Of a DNA stretch of 64,000 bases, positions 50,045 to 59,084 are shown piece after piece. The notes beneath the pieces were generated by a model. It searched no databases, had not been told where the DNA came from, and worked only from the letters and a program-made list of their open reading frames with translations. The translations under genes and the position numbers were made by a program. Source of the DNA: Paenibacillus contaminans. GTDB taxonomy: Bacteria; Bacillota; Bacilli; Paenibacillales; NBRC-103111. The DNA is taken from positions 150,256 to 214,255 of the forward strand of contig NZ_QMFB01000016.1 in the NCBI RefSeq assembly GCF_003285015.1, written 5' to 3'. How positions within the stretch are numbered: the first letter of the stretch is position 1; each line of letters opens with the position of its first letter.

Positions 50045-50656
50045 TTACGCCTCAAGCTGAAACCGTTTTTCCAGCCTTTTGCCGAAGTACCATAACAGGA
50101 ATAACATAACGACCAATGCCGCGATGCGCCAAGGCTGGGAAACAAACCCCTGCCAGTCGTGTCCGACGAAAGAAATGACAAATACCATGACCGCTTTGCC
50201 CATCAACAGGGCGGCTAGAAAGGTTTTGAACGATACGGCGCTCATGCCCGAAGCGATATTGACAAGCAGAGACGGCACGAACGGAAAGCAATACAACAGA
50301 AAAAGCGGGGTAAATCCTTTGCGTTCCGACCATTTGAATAGCTTTTCCGTTTTGGGAAATTTTTTGACGATGACTTTGCCGAATCTTCTGCCGAACTTGC
50401 GAGCAAGCCAGAACACTAGCAGCGCGCCAAGACTCGTTCCGATCCATGAATATAAGAAGCCAAGCCATAATCCGTACGCCGACGCATTGCCGATTACGAT
50501 GACGAATAAAGGCAGAAACGACAGCACTGCTTCGGATAAAGGCAAAATAATGCCCGGCAGCGGCCCTAACGACGCGTAGTCCAACAGCCATTGTTCGATT
50601 TGAGCCATATCGAGATTCGCTAAATCATGCGTTGCTTGTTCAAACCAGCCTGTCAT
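50045..50656 (-). CDS. TVP38/TMEM64 (DedA-like SNARE-associated) membrane protein
   Basis: 203 residues, about five membrane-embedded segments. Family marks: LPLSEAVLSFLPLFVIVIGN, YSWIGTSLGALLVFWLARKFGRRFG and PLFLLYCFPFVPSLLVNIASG. Related DedA-superfamily proteins flip undecaprenyl phosphate or phospholipids; whether this one does is unknown. AAGGAG precedes the ATG. A transporter of polyprenyl phosphate next to ispA would make sense, but adjacency alone does not prove it. Confidence 0.85.
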   Translation of the reverse strand: MTGWFEQATHDLANLDMAQIEQWLLDYASLGPLPGIILPLSEAVLSFLPLFVIVIGNASAYGLWLGFLYSWIGTSLGALLVFWLARKFGRRFGKVIVKKFPKTEKLFKWSERKGFTPLFLLYCFPFVPSLLVNIASGMSAVSFKTFLAALLMGKAVMVFVISFVGHDWQGFVSQPWRIAALVVMLFLLWYFGKRLEKRFQLEA

Positions 50657-50891
50657 CGATTTCTCCTTCCTGATGCCGCCCCTTCATGATCATATCCAAT
50701 CCCGTTACGATCATACATGACAATAACACTTAGTCCTTGACTGTTTAACCGGTTCAACCCCGGCAGTCATACAAACGTTTCTATTATACAGCAATTCCTC
50801 ATTTCCGGCTAACATCAATATAACGCCCGATGCCGGCACCCTCCTTCAGCGTATTCGCAGCATGCGGAAGAGAACCGCAGCCAACGTAAAA

Positions 50892-50922
50892 ATGCCGCAT
50901 CGCCCGCAAGGCGATACGGCAT
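50892..50922 (-). terminator. terminator downstream of xseB
   Basis: ATGCCGCATCGCC/GGCGATACGGCAT stem, loop CGCAA; on the minus strand the stem ends into ATTTTTA. It ends the nusB-folD-xseA-xseB transcript. Confidence 0.9.
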
Positions 50923-50932
50923 ATGAGTATGA

Positions 50933-51184
50933 CTATGATTCCTGAGTTGCGCCTTCCGCAAGAAAAGGCTTTTTCTTAAGCGCGCCGTTTTCCTCGACGA
51001 GCATTTCGATTTTGCGCTCGACCTGCTCGAGCTTTTGGCCGCACAGCTGAGAAAGCGCCATGCCGTCCTGAAAAAGGCCGATCGCCTGCTCCAGAGGCAC
51101 GTCCCCGTTCTCCAGCCGCAAAACGATCTCTTCCAGCTTCTCCATCGCTTCCTCGAACGTCAGCTTCGCTTCTTCTTGATTCAT
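50933..51184 (-). CDS. xseB: exodeoxyribonuclease VII small subunit
   Basis: 83 residues, helical hairpin: LTFEEAMEKLEEIVLRLENG, PLEQAIGLFQDGMALSQLC, KLEQVERKIEMLVEENG. Typical length. ATG 51184 overlaps the xseA stop by 4 nt and has a GGAGGAG site, so earlier in-frame starts are not used. Binds XseA to form the exonuclease. Confidence 0.95.
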   Translation of the reverse strand: MNQEEAKLTFEEAMEKLEEIVLRLENGDVPLEQAIGLFQDGMALSQLCGQKLEQVERKIEMLVEENGALKKKPFLAEGATQES

Positions 51185-52533
51185 CCCTTTTTCTCCTCCA
51201 TGGACCAAACCTGGCAATCGACTTGTCCGTCCGAAAGCCTAATTTTAACGACATCCCCCGGCTGCAGCTGACTGACGGAACGAATCAGCCGCGTCTCTTT
51301 CTCGTCGTAAACGAGGCTGTAGCCGCGCTGCATGACCTTGAGCGGGCTCAATGCGTCGAGCTGCTTAAGCTGCCCGCCAAAACGCGCCTTTGCATCCTTG
51401 AGCACGCTTTGCATGGCCAGTTGCAGCCTGCGGCGCGCCGCCGTTTCTTTGTCCCGCGCGGCCACGATCTGATTGGCCGGATTAAAGCCGGTCAATCGCT
51501 GATTAAGCCGCATCTGCTTGTGTTCGGCTTGGGAAAGCTTGGCGCTCATCCGGTAATGCAGCTGTTCTTTCAGCCGATCCAGCCGTTCCGCAGGCTGTCT
51601 AAGCTGCTTATGCGGCTGTTGAAGAGCTGGAGATCGGTTCAGTCTGGCCAGACGGTCGCGGCCGGACTGGAGCCGTTTCATCAAGCCGCCCTGCAGACGC
51701 TGCATATAATGATGCAGCTCCTGCTTCAGCTCCAGATGATGCGGAACGGCCAGCTCGGCTGCCGCAGTCGGGGTAGCCGCCCGCAAATCCGCGACGAAAT
51801 CCGCTATCGTAAAATCCGTCTCATGACCGACCGCGGAAATAACGGGAATTTCGGACTGATAAATGCTGCGCGCTACGATTTCCTCGTTAAACGCCCAAAG
51901 CTCCTCTAGGGAGCCGCCGCCCCGTCCGACAATGAGCACATCGACCTCTCGCCGCTCGTTCATCGTCTGAATCGCCCGAACGATCGACGGAGCCGCTTGG
52001 CTTCCTTGCACAAGAACCGGATACAGCAAAATAGGCACGGACGGGTAACGCCGTTGAAGCGTCGTCACGATATCCCGTACGGCCGCTCCGGTAGGCGAAG
52101 TGATGACGCCGATCGCGCCTGGAAAGCGCGGAATCGTCTTTTTGGCAAGCGGAGAGAACAGGCCTTCCGCTTCGAGCTTTTTTTTCAGCTGCTCATAAGC
52201 AAGATACAAGCTTCCTACGCCGTCGGGCTGCATTTGCGTCACGTAAAACTGATACTGGCCGTCCCGCTCGTAAACCGAAATATTGCCGCGGGCGATTACG
52301 CGCGTCCCTTCCTTGGGCATAAACGGAAGCCGCTGGTTATAGGATGCGAACATGATGCATTTAACCCGGCTGTCCTTATCTTTAAGCGTGAAATACATAT
52401 GTCCGCTTGAATGATGGGTAAAATTCGAGATTTCCCCGCGCACCCATACATCCGCAAGCACATCGTCATCTTCAAGCAAACCTTTGATATACCGGTTTAA
52501 ATCTTTGATCGAAATAATGCGCGGCTGATTCAT
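51181..52533 (-). CDS. xseA: exodeoxyribonuclease VII large subunit
   Basis: 450 residues: OB-fold DNA-binding domain (DVWVRGEISNFTHHSSGHMY), catalytic domain with AIGVITSPTGAAVRDI, VGRGGGSLEELWAFNEE and SAVGHETDFTIADFVADLRA, then a long coiled-coil rich in Gln, Leu and Arg. Start MNQPRIISIKDLNRYIK at 52533 with GGAGG upstream. Degrades single-stranded DNA to oligonucleotides in repair. Confidence 0.96.
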   Translation of the reverse strand: MNQPRIISIKDLNRYIKGLLEDDDVLADVWVRGEISNFTHHSSGHMYFTLKDKDSRVKCIMFASYNQRLPFMPKEGTRVIARGNISVYERDGQYQFYVTQMQPDGVGSLYLAYEQLKKKLEAEGLFSPLAKKTIPRFPGAIGVITSPTGAAVRDIVTTLQRRYPSVPILLYPVLVQGSQAAPSIVRAIQTMNERREVDVLIVGRGGGSLEELWAFNEEIVARSIYQSEIPVISAVGHETDFTIADFVADLRAATPTAAAELAVPHHLELKQELHHYMQRLQGGLMKRLQSGRDRLARLNRSPALQQPHKQLRQPAERLDRLKEQLHYRMSAKLSQAEHKQMRLNQRLTGFNPANQIVAARDKETAARRRLQLAMQSVLKDAKARFGGQLKQLDALSPLKVMQRGYSLVYDEKETRLIRSVSQLQPGDVVKIRLSDGQVDCQVWSMEEKKG

Positions 52534-52549
52534 CGATCCGCCTCCGCGA

Positions 52550-53431
52550 TTAATGAGACGCATGCTGAGCCGAGGTTTGTCCGGCGTTTGCGCGGCGCGC
52601 CGCTTCCAGCGTGTTCTGCAGCAGCATCGTAATGGTCATCGGACCGACGCAGCCCGGAACGGGCGTAACGGCACCGGCCACTTCCAGCACATCGTCGAAG
52701 TCCACGTCGCCCGCGAGCTTGCCGTCAGGCATCCGGTTCATGCCGACATCGATCACGACCGCGCCCGGCTTCACATAATTCCGGTTGATCATTTTGCCTC
52801 GGCCGATCGCTACAACCAGAATATCCGCCTGCTTCGCCACTTCCTCCATGTTCGCCGTTCTCGAGTGACATACCGTGACGGTTGCGTTCTCGCGAAGCAG
52901 CAGCATCGCCATCGGCTTGCCCACAATATTGCTGCGCCCGATGACTACCGCATGCTTACCGGCGATTTCCGTTCCGGTGCGCTTCAGTACCTCAATAACG
53001 CCGGCGGGCGTGCATGGCAAAAAGCTGTTTTTGCCGATCATCAGGTTGCCTACGTTGATCGGATGGAAACAGTCGACGTCCTTGTTCACGTTAATCGCAT
53101 CGATAACCGTATCTTCGTCGATATGCTTCGGCAGCGGCAGCTGCACGAGAATGCCGTTAATTTTCGGATCTGCGTTCAATTTGCCGATCAGCTCAAGAAG
53201 CTCGTCCTGCGGCGTTTCGGCAGGCAAGCGGTATACCTCGGAATAAATGCCTACTTCATCGCAAGATTTCGCTTTATTTCTTACATATACGGCAGATGCC
53301 GGATCGTCGCCGACAAGTACGACCGCCAGGCCGGGCTGAATGCCGTTCTCCTTCAAAGCGCCGACTTCCGCTTTGATTTGTTCGCGTACGGAACCAACGA
53401 TTTCTTTCCCGTTAATAATTGTTGCCGACAT
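52550..53431 (-). CDS. folD: bifunctional methylenetetrahydrofolate dehydrogenase/cyclohydrolase
   Basis: 293 residues. Catalytic Lys and Tyr region SAVYVRNKAKSCDEVGIYSE, ILVQLPLPKHID, CTPAGVIEVLKRTG, NADP-binding VIGRSNIVGKPMAMLLLREN and C-terminal PGCVGPMTITMLLQNT. Supplies 10-formyl-THF for purine and formyl-Met synthesis. Operon nusB-folD-xseA-xseB. Confidence 0.97.
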   Translation of the reverse strand: MSATIINGKEIVGSVREQIKAEVGALKENGIQPGLAVVLVGDDPASAVYVRNKAKSCDEVGIYSEVYRLPAETPQDELLELIGKLNADPKINGILVQLPLPKHIDEDTVIDAINVNKDVDCFHPINVGNLMIGKNSFLPCTPAGVIEVLKRTGTEIAGKHAVVIGRSNIVGKPMAMLLLRENATVTVCHSRTANMEEVAKQADILVVAIGRGKMINRNYVKPGAVVIDVGMNRMPDGKLAGDVDFDDVLEVAGAVTPVPGCVGPMTITMLLQNTLEAARRANAGQTSAQHASH

Positions 53432-53496
53432 AAATGGATGCCTCCCGCTATTGACGATAACGTATCATTATGGTTTCTGTTGCGTATGGCGCTGCA

Positions 53497-53949
53497 CTAT
53501 ACTTGCTTAGCTTTGATCGAATCGAGCTCCTTGATCATTTTACCCAGCACGCCGTTGACGAATTTGCCCGATTCCTCCGTTCCGAAATGCTTGGCGAGCT
53601 CGATCGCCTCGTTGACGACAACCTTCGGAGGCACGTCATTGCGATAAATCATTTCGTAAGCGGCAAGACGCAATACTTCTCGGTCGACCTTGGATAGACG
53701 GTCGATTTTCCAGCCTTTTAAATATTCGGCAAGGAGCTCGTCGATCGTTTCTTTGTTATCTTCCGCCCCTTCGACCAGTTCCTGCACGTACTGCGGAGAT
53801 ATTTTATCGTCTCCGGTTTCAAGCTCCGCCTCATTGTCGTTCTCCGCTTCAAAGATCGCCATCGCGATCGCATCCTTTGAAGAAACGTCGTTCATCTGCA
53901 TTTGATAAAGACTCTGAAGCGCTATTTCTCTGGCTAGCCTTCGCCTCAC
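53497..53949 (-). CDS. nusB: transcription antitermination protein NusB
   Basis: 150 residues, helical: RRRLAREIALQSLYQMQMND, VQELVEGAEDNKETIDELLA, RLSKVDREVLRLAAYEMIYR and VVNEAIELAKHFGTEESGKF. GTG 53949 is chosen (TTGAGG with 6-nt spacing) over an upstream in-frame GTG that abuts the same site. The insertion ENDNEAELETGDDK near residue 35 is acidic. Supports rRNA antitermination with NusE/S10. Confidence 0.95.
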   Translation of the reverse strand: MRRRLAREIALQSLYQMQMNDVSSKDAIAMAIFEAENDNEAELETGDDKISPQYVQELVEGAEDNKETIDELLAEYLKGWKIDRLSKVDREVLRLAAYEMIYRNDVPPKVVVNEAIELAKHFGTEESGKFVNGVLGKMIKELDSIKAKQV

Positions 53950-54096
53950 CGCAACCACCTCAACATTATGTTTAAGCGAATATGTAACGCCTTCGCCCTT
54001 AAAAAAATCCTATGAGCGGCAACCCTCCGCAAGCGACCCGGAGTAAAATTCGCCCCGAAAGTGTAGCGCTTTGTGAGTGCGTTGCCTTTCACAGGA

Positions 54097-54324
54097 TTAT
54101 CTGAACATTCTCCACCGTTCCGTAAGCCACCGCCATAGTTCCTCTATGCCGAGCAGCCGTTCACCGCGGTCAAGCTTGTTCCCCAAATAATACCCGATAA
54201 ACACGATGAATGCAAAGATCAGCATGTCCCAAAAACCGAAAAACAAGTATACCAGGCCGAAAAAAATGCCGCACGCGGCTCCGATGCACTTGCCTCTGTG
54301 CTTCTCCCAAAGCTCGTTCCACAT
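54097..54324 (-). CDS. DUF2273 small membrane protein of the Asp23 operon
   Basis: 75 residues with two close transmembrane segments (about 13-45: CIGAACGIFFGLVYLFFGFW, IFAFIVFIGYYLG) and an amphipathic Trp/Arg-rich tail. Matches DUF2273, encoded with amaP and asp23 in Firmicutes. Starts 15 nt after amaP. Probably part of the membrane anchoring of Asp23. Confidence 0.88.
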   Translation of the reverse strand: MWNELWEKHRGKCIGAACGIFFGLVYLFFGFWDMLIFAFIVFIGYYLGNKLDRGERLLGIEELWRWLTERWRMFR

Positions 54325-54339
54325 TGCGAAAGCCCCCCT

Positions 54340-54900
54340 CTACTCGACTCTGCTTTTGAAGGTTGGCGTCGTCTGGGAAACGTTCGCAACGAACACGGAA
54401 ACCGAAGCTACCGGAATGCCGGTGATCTCTTCGACGTGGGACTTGACTGCGCTTTGCATTTCTTCCGTAATGGCAGGTATGGAAGCTTCCCCGTCCACGA
54501 TCGTACGGATCGTTATCTCCAGCCCGGCGCCGCTAACGCGAACGCGCGCCCGTAAATCTTTCACCCCGCGAGTCCGCGAAGCCGCCCGAAGGGCAAGATT
54601 CTCGACCGTTTCCATCGAGATGCGGATATCGCCGTAATCCGAGCGCTGATCGATTGACGGCGCTTGAGCTTGTCCGGTACGTACGGAAATGTAGAATAAA
54701 CGGATGCCGATCAGCAAAACGACGATACAAACCGTAATAAAGACGACAGCCGTATCGATCTCGAAATAGACGTCTCGCCAGAACCGGGTTGTCCAATCGT
54801 AAGGAACGATGGCAAACGCCGACAGCAGCAAAAAGCAAACGGCCACAATGGCGGCGAGGCTGAAAACAAACAATAGAAATCTGTCGATAATTTTAGCCAC
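54340..54900 (-). CDS. amaP: alkaline shock response membrane anchor protein AmaP
   Basis: 186 residues: two N-terminal transmembrane segments (about 6-26 and 48-70) then an Asp23-like domain (ISMETVENLALRAASRTRGV; VRVSGAGLEITIRTIVDGEA; TGIPVASVSVFVANVSQT). In S. aureus AmaP tethers Asp23 to the membrane. Between asp23 and the DUF2273 gene. A GC-rich hairpin in the asp23-amaP gap probably lowers its expression relative to asp23. Confidence 0.9.
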   Translation of the reverse strand: MAKIIDRFLLFVFSLAAIVAVCFLLLSAFAIVPYDWTTRFWRDVYFEIDTAVVFITVCIVVLLIGIRLFYISVRTGQAQAPSIDQRSDYGDIRISMETVENLALRAASRTRGVKDLRARVRVSGAGLEITIRTIVDGEASIPAITEEMQSAVKSHVEEITGIPVASVSVFVANVSQTTPTFKSRVE

Positions 54901-54936
54901 AGTTGTCGTCCCCTTGAAACAAATTGGTTATTTAAC

Positions 54937-54971
54937 GAGAAACCCCCCATAGCATAAAGCGGGGGGTTCTC
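54937..54971 (-). terminator. intercistronic hairpin between asp23 and amaP
   Basis: GAGAA-A-CCCCCC pairs with GGGGGG-TTCTC around a 12-nt loop. On the minus strand only TTTCTCG follows, not a full T run, so it is likely a partial terminator or mRNA processing site. Confidence 0.6.
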
Positions 54972-54991
54972 GCCTTGCTTATTCAACTCAT

Positions 54992-55402
54992 CTATCTCAC
55001 GCGATGTACGGCGTTCTCTTCGTCTACAACTTTCTCCGCAGCTTTAAAATGAACGTCATGAATATGGACGTTCACTTCGACAACACCGAGTCCTGTCATC
55101 GATTCGATCGCTTGCTTGACGTTGCGCTGAATGGCGCTCGCAACTTCCGGTATACGGTGACCATATTCCACGATGATCGAAACGTCCACTGCGGCTTCCC
55201 GCTGACCGACTTCGACTTTCACGCCTTTGGATAAATTTTTGCGGCCGAGCAATTCCGCAATGCCGCCGGCAAAGCCTCCGCTCATCCCGGCAACGCCTTC
55301 CACTTCAATAGCGGCAAGACCTGCAATAACCTCGATCACTTCCGGAGCAATTTGAATATTGCCCATGTCGGTTTTTACGTAATCCGCTGCAATCGAACCC
55401 AT
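54992..55402 (-). CDS. asp23: Asp23/Gls24 family envelope stress response protein
   Basis: 136 residues: VKTDMGNIQIAPEVIEVIAG, LAAIEVEGVAGMSGGFAGGI, VKVEVGQREAAVDVSIIVEY, VQRNVKQAIES-type helix, GLGVVEVNVHIHDVHF. Hydrophilic, no membrane segment; works at the membrane through AmaP. Strong promoter TTGTCA-N17-TATAGT upstream and AGGAGG before the ATG predict high expression. Confidence 0.93.
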   Translation of the reverse strand: MGSIAADYVKTDMGNIQIAPEVIEVIAGLAAIEVEGVAGMSGGFAGGIAELLGRKNLSKGVKVEVGQREAAVDVSIIVEYGHRIPEVASAIQRNVKQAIESMTGLGVVEVNVHIHDVHFKAAEKVVDEENAVHRVR

Positions 55403-55473
55403 GAAAGCACCTCCTGACGATTTGTAAAACCTACTGCAACGTATGAGCTTGTTTGCATCCTTCTTAATTCATA

Positions 55474-55502
55474 ACTATACCATTCCCCTGAAAATATGAC
55501 AA
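55474..55502 (-). promoter_or_regulatory. sigma-A promoter of asp23
   Basis: On the minus strand TTGTCA (55497-55502), 17 nt, TATAGT (55474-55479), about 70 nt upstream of the asp23 start; it begins 22 nt after the accC stop codon. Confidence 0.75.
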
Positions 55503-55523
55503 TGAAACCGCTCAATCCGCACC

Positions 55524-56882
55524 TTAAGAGTCCGGATCGTTAATATCATGCTCTTCAAGAAATTTGATATCGAAATCGCCGCTCAGAAATTTATTATGAT
55601 CCATCAGCTTCAGATGAAACGGAATCGTCGTATGCACGCCTTCGACGGCAAACTCGTTCAGCGCGCGCTTCATGCGCGAAATCGCTTCGTCGCGCGTGCT
55701 CCCCCATACGATCAGCTTCGCGATCATGGAGTCGTAATGCGGCGGAATCGTGTATCCCGGGTAAGCCGCGCTGTCTACGCGTACGCCCAAGCCGCCGGGC
55801 GGTAAATAAAATTGAATTTGTCCCGGAGAAGGCATAAAGTTGCGGTTCGAATCTTCCGCGTTGATGCGGCATTCGATCGACCAGCCGTTGATTTTAACGT
55901 CTTCTTGCTTGAAAGAAAGCGGCTCGCCTTGAGCTACGTTAATCATTTCTCTGATCAAGTCGACGCCGGTAATCATTTCCGTAACCGGGTGCTCGACCTG
56001 AATCCGCGTGTTCATTTCCATAAAGTAAAACTCGCCGTCCTGACCTAAAAGAAACTCTAAAGTCCCTGCCCCAGAATATTGAACGGCTTTGGCAGCGCGG
56101 ACTGCCGCCGCACCCATCCGGCTGCGGATTTCCGGCGTCAGCACCGGACACGGCGCTTCCTCGACAAGCTTCTGGCGTCTGCGCTGCACGGAGCAGTCGC
56201 GCTCGCCAAGATGAGCCACATTGCCGTGCTTGTCGGCGATGATTTGGATTTCCACGTGCTTCATGCCGGTCAAATATTTTTCAAGATAAACGCCGGCATT
56301 GCCGAAAGCTTTCTCCGCTTCCTGCTGCGCGGTCGTAATTTGCTGAATGAGCTCCTCTTCGTTCTCGGCGATGCGAATGCCTCTACCGCCGCCGCCAGCC
56401 GTCGCCTTGATGATGACCGGATAACCGATTTGACGCGCGATGCGAACGGCATCCTCCATATCTTCGACTAGTCCGTCCGAGCCCGGAATGACCGGTACGT
56501 CGGCATCCTTCATCGTCTGCTTTGCTACGGATTTGTCACCCATTTTGCTGATTGCTTCCGGAGAAGGTCCGATGAACGTAATGTTGCAGCGTTCGCAGAT
56601 CTCCGCGAAATCGGCGTTTTCCGCGAGAAATCCATAACCAGGATGTATGGCGTCCGCTTCCGTAAGCGTCGCCACGCTCATCAGGTTCGTCAGGTTCAAG
56701 TAGCTGTCCTTGGATAGAGTCGGCCCGATGCAGTAGGCTTCATCGGCCAGCTTCACATGAAGAGCGTCGCGGTCGGCTTCCGAATAAACCGCCACCGAAT
56801 AGATCCCCATTTCGCGGCAAGCTCTTATGATACGCACGGCGATTTCGCCGCGGTTTGCGATCAATATTTTTTGAAACTTCAA
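55524..56882 (-). CDS. accC: biotin carboxylase subunit of acetyl-CoA carboxylase
   Basis: 452-residue ATP-grasp enzyme carboxylating biotin on AccB. N-terminal FQKILIANRGEIAVRIIRAC, ATP loop ATAGGGGRGIRI, HVEIQIIADKHGNVAHLGER, EMNTRIQVEHPVTEMITG. Full length with the C-terminal domain (RMKRALNEFAVEGVHTTIPF). It follows accB by 45 nt; accBC forms one unit supplying malonyl-CoA for fatty acids. Confidence 0.97.
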   Translation of the reverse strand: MKFQKILIANRGEIAVRIIRACREMGIYSVAVYSEADRDALHVKLADEAYCIGPTLSKDSYLNLTNLMSVATLTEADAIHPGYGFLAENADFAEICERCNITFIGPSPEAISKMGDKSVAKQTMKDADVPVIPGSDGLVEDMEDAVRIARQIGYPVIIKATAGGGGRGIRIAENEEELIQQITTAQQEAEKAFGNAGVYLEKYLTGMKHVEIQIIADKHGNVAHLGERDCSVQRRRQKLVEEAPCPVLTPEIRSRMGAAAVRAAKAVQYSGAGTLEFLLGQDGEFYFMEMNTRIQVEHPVTEMITGVDLIREMINVAQGEPLSFKQEDVKINGWSIECRINAEDSNRNFMPSPGQIQFYLPPGGLGVRVDSAAYPGYTIPPHYDSMIAKLIVWGSTRDEAISRMKRALNEFAVEGVHTTIPFHLKLMDHNKFLSGDFDIKFLEEHDINDPDS

Positions 56883-56927
56883 GTTGATTTCCTCCTAAAC
56901 ACTATACTGCCGGGCAGCGAATACAAG

Positions 56928-57419
56928 CTACACGCGAACGAGGAATAAAGGCTGGCCGTACTCGACCAGTTGTCCGTTCTCGACCAGCACCTCGACGATT
57001 TCGCCTTTGATTTCCGCTTCAAGCGGATTCATCAGCTTCATCGCTTCGACGATGCAAACGACCGTTTTCTCGTTCACGGCGCTGCCGACGGATACGAACG
57101 GAGGCGCATCGGGAGACGGCGCTTGATAGAAAGTGCCGACCATCGGCGAAACGATTTTGTGAAGATTGCTGTCGATCGCCACGGCAGCCGGAGGTTCGGC
57201 CGGAGCGGCAGGCACGTTATGCGGCAGCACGGCGGTTTGCGGCATTACTGGAGCATATGTATGTTGCATTGGCGCCGATGCTACGATAACGGGCTCGGCT
57301 TTACTCGGCTTCGGCTTACGAATCATCAGGCGGGCGCCTTCGCTTTCGATTTCCACTTCTTGTAAGGAAGATTGATCCACTAGCTTGATCAACTCTTTGA
57401 TTTCGCTCAATTTGAACAT
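56928..57419 (-). CDS. accB: biotin carboxyl carrier protein
   Basis: 163 residues: N-terminal helix (MFKLSEIKELIKLVDQSSLQ), an Ala/Pro-rich linker (about 45-85), and the biotinyl domain with VEAMKLMN (biotinylated Lys about residue 128) and the thumb-like PMVGTFYQAPSPDAPPFVS. ATG 57419 is used; AAGGAG is 11 nt upstream. The frame upstream of it is noncoding leader. Promoter at 57502-57529. Confidence 0.96.
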   Translation of the reverse strand: MFKLSEIKELIKLVDQSSLQEVEIESEGARLMIRKPKPSKAEPVIVASAPMQHTYAPVMPQTAVLPHNVPAAPAEPPAAVAIDSNLHKIVSPMVGTFYQAPSPDAPPFVSVGSAVNEKTVVCIVEAMKLMNPLEAEIKGEIVEVLVENGQLVEYGQPLFLVRV

Positions 57420-57501
57420 GAGTAGGTTCACTCCTTCTCGGTTTGTGAAGCATGCCGGACGGGTGCTTGTCCACGACAACGGCACCACGGCGACGTTAGA
57501 T

Positions 57502-57529
57502 ATTATATCACAAACCAAAGAAATGGAAA
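57502..57529 (-). promoter_or_regulatory. sigma-A promoter of accBC overlapping the spoIIIA terminator
   Basis: On the minus strand TTTCCA (57524-57529), 16 nt, TATAAT (57502-57507). The -35 lies on the distal arm of the spoIIIA terminator, so the two signals share sequence. I see no FapR operator. Confidence 0.6.
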
Positions 57530-57554
57530 GAGTCCAGATTATCCGGACTCTTTC
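57526..57554 (-). terminator. terminator of the spoIIIA operon
   Basis: Perfect 10-bp stem GAAAGAGTCC/GGACTCTTTC, loop of 9 nt, followed on the minus strand by CATTTCTTTGG; 25 nt after the spoIIIAH stop codon. Confidence 0.8.
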
Positions 57555-57578
57555 TGCACCGATTTTGCGTGTTGTCCT

Positions 57579-58319
57579 TTATTGGGCGATCGATTGCACG
57601 ACGACTTTCTCCGGCCCTACGTTCAACTCGTTCATAACGAGCGTTACGATGCTTGCGCCTTCGCTTTTCTCAAGCTTGGCCGCTTGAACGACGACCTTCC
57701 ACTTTTCGTTTTCCTGCAGGACCACGACGTTATCGTAGTTTTTGCCGAGCGTTTCTTCAATGCCGGTCAGCTTCAGCTCGCGCTGTTCGATCGCATTGTA
57801 TTCGTTCGTCGCTTTGACCGCTTCTTCTTGGCTTTTCTTCGGATCCGTCATGATGCTGATCAGGTTTTCCATGCTAAGTTTGAATTCCTCATTTCGTTTC
57901 ATTTGCTCCGTAATGATGTACTCCTGGCCGGATTTTCCTTGCGATTGAATTTGTTGAATGACCTGCTCGTCGGTTTTGGCCGTCGTCGTTTCCTTTGTGC
58001 CCGTTTTCGTTTCAGACTCCGATTTGGCATCGACCGATTTGGAATCCGAAGCTTTCGAATCGTTCGTTTTGGTACCGTTAGTACCGGCAGATTTGGCAGC
58101 GTCCGTACCGCCGGCAGCGGCGGGAGCCGTTTTATCGGCTGCTTTAGCGGCATCTTCCGGCGTCAGCTCGTTCAGCCCGACGATGATGTCCTGCGTGTTC
58201 AAATCGCCCGCTGCGGTTTCCTTCTTATTGGGATCATCGGTAAACAAGTAGTATGCGGATAGGACGACCATCAAGCTCAGCATCGAGACCAACCAAATCG
58301 TTTGACGTTTCGAATTCAT
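57579..58319 (-). CDS. spoIIIAH: stage III sporulation protein AH
   Basis: 246 residues: one N-terminal transmembrane helix (about 8-25), a low-complexity Asp/Lys/Ser/Thr linker (about 55-115) and a C-terminal YscJ/FliF-like ring domain (KSGQEYIITEQMKRNEEFKL; KLTGIEETLGKNYDNVVVLQ). In B. subtilis it faces the forespore protein SpoIIQ to form the feeding-tube channel. Last gene of the operon. Confidence 0.95.
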   Translation of the reverse strand: MNSKRQTIWLVSMLSLMVVLSAYYLFTDDPNKKETAAGDLNTQDIIVGLNELTPEDAAKAADKTAPAAAGGTDAAKSAGTNGTKTNDSKASDSKSVDAKSESETKTGTKETTTAKTDEQVIQQIQSQGKSGQEYIITEQMKRNEEFKLSMENLISIMTDPKKSQEEAVKATNEYNAIEQRELKLTGIEETLGKNYDNVVVLQENEKWKVVVQAAKLEKSEGASIVTLVMNELNVGPEKVVVQSIAQ

Positions 58320-58355
58320 TGTACAATTCCTCCTTATATTGGGAAATCATTCGGT

Positions 58356-58991
58356 TTACTGCTTGCGCGGTACGATTGAAATGCGGTGCGGCGGAACGTC
58401 AAGCCCCCGCTCGACTGCATCGGAGATCAGCTTCTTGACGGTTAAGTTTTCAGCCCCTTTAGCGACGATGAGAACCCCCCTTATTTTCGGTTTGATATAT
58501 TTCTGGACGAGCGGAGATTGGCTGCCCGAGTTGGAATACATGACGGTATCTCCGCTTCGTGTGACATCCGTAATGTTGCGCGTGGCGCCGTTCACGTCTT
58601 TCTCGCTTGTGACCTGCTGCGTATCCCTCATGTTTTTCTCGACTGCGACCTCTTCCGTCGAATCGACGGTAACCAGCACTTCCACATCCCCCACGCCGAC
58701 GATTTTCTGCAAAATATCTCTAAGCTGCGTCTCGTATGCCTGCTCGTACTCCTTGAAGGCGGCGCCTTCCTTGCTCATGCCGTTCGCCATCGCAGGCAGC
58801 GTATCGTTAGGCGGCGGCGATGCTCTTCCCGCTCCGAGAGAGTCCACCTCCTTCATGGCAAATGAGCTGAACAGCATTAGCGCCGCGCCGATCAGCCCGA
58901 TCAGCAGCAGCCACCGAAACGTCTTTACCCGCTTCGTACCGCCTGGACCGCCGCCCAGCCATTCCTCCAGCTGCGTCATCCATTTCGCCAC
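58356..58991 (-). CDS. spoIIIAG: stage III sporulation protein AG
   Basis: 211 residues. GTG 58991 (VAKWMTQLEEWLGGG) has GGGAGGGG 6 nt upstream and is preferred to an earlier open start. One transmembrane helix (about 26-44) then a ring-building domain (LRDILQKIVGVGDVEVLVTV; VEKNMRDTQQVTSEKDVNG; VLIVAKGAENLTVKKLISDA). SpoIIIAG forms a large ring in the mother-cell membrane of the channel. Confidence 0.95.
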   Translation of the reverse strand: MAKWMTQLEEWLGGGPGGTKRVKTFRWLLLIGLIGAALMLFSSFAMKEVDSLGAGRASPPPNDTLPAMANGMSKEGAAFKEYEQAYETQLRDILQKIVGVGDVEVLVTVDSTEEVAVEKNMRDTQQVTSEKDVNGATRNITDVTRSGDTVMYSNSGSQSPLVQKYIKPKIRGVLIVAKGAENLTVKKLISDAVERGLDVPPHRISIVPRKQ

Positions 58992-59084
58992 CGGCTTCCC
59001 CTCCCGACATCGTTGATCCTGCCGCAATGCGACATCCCATCGATCGCTGCTTCAATTCTTTGAAAGAAATCCCCATTAACCGGG

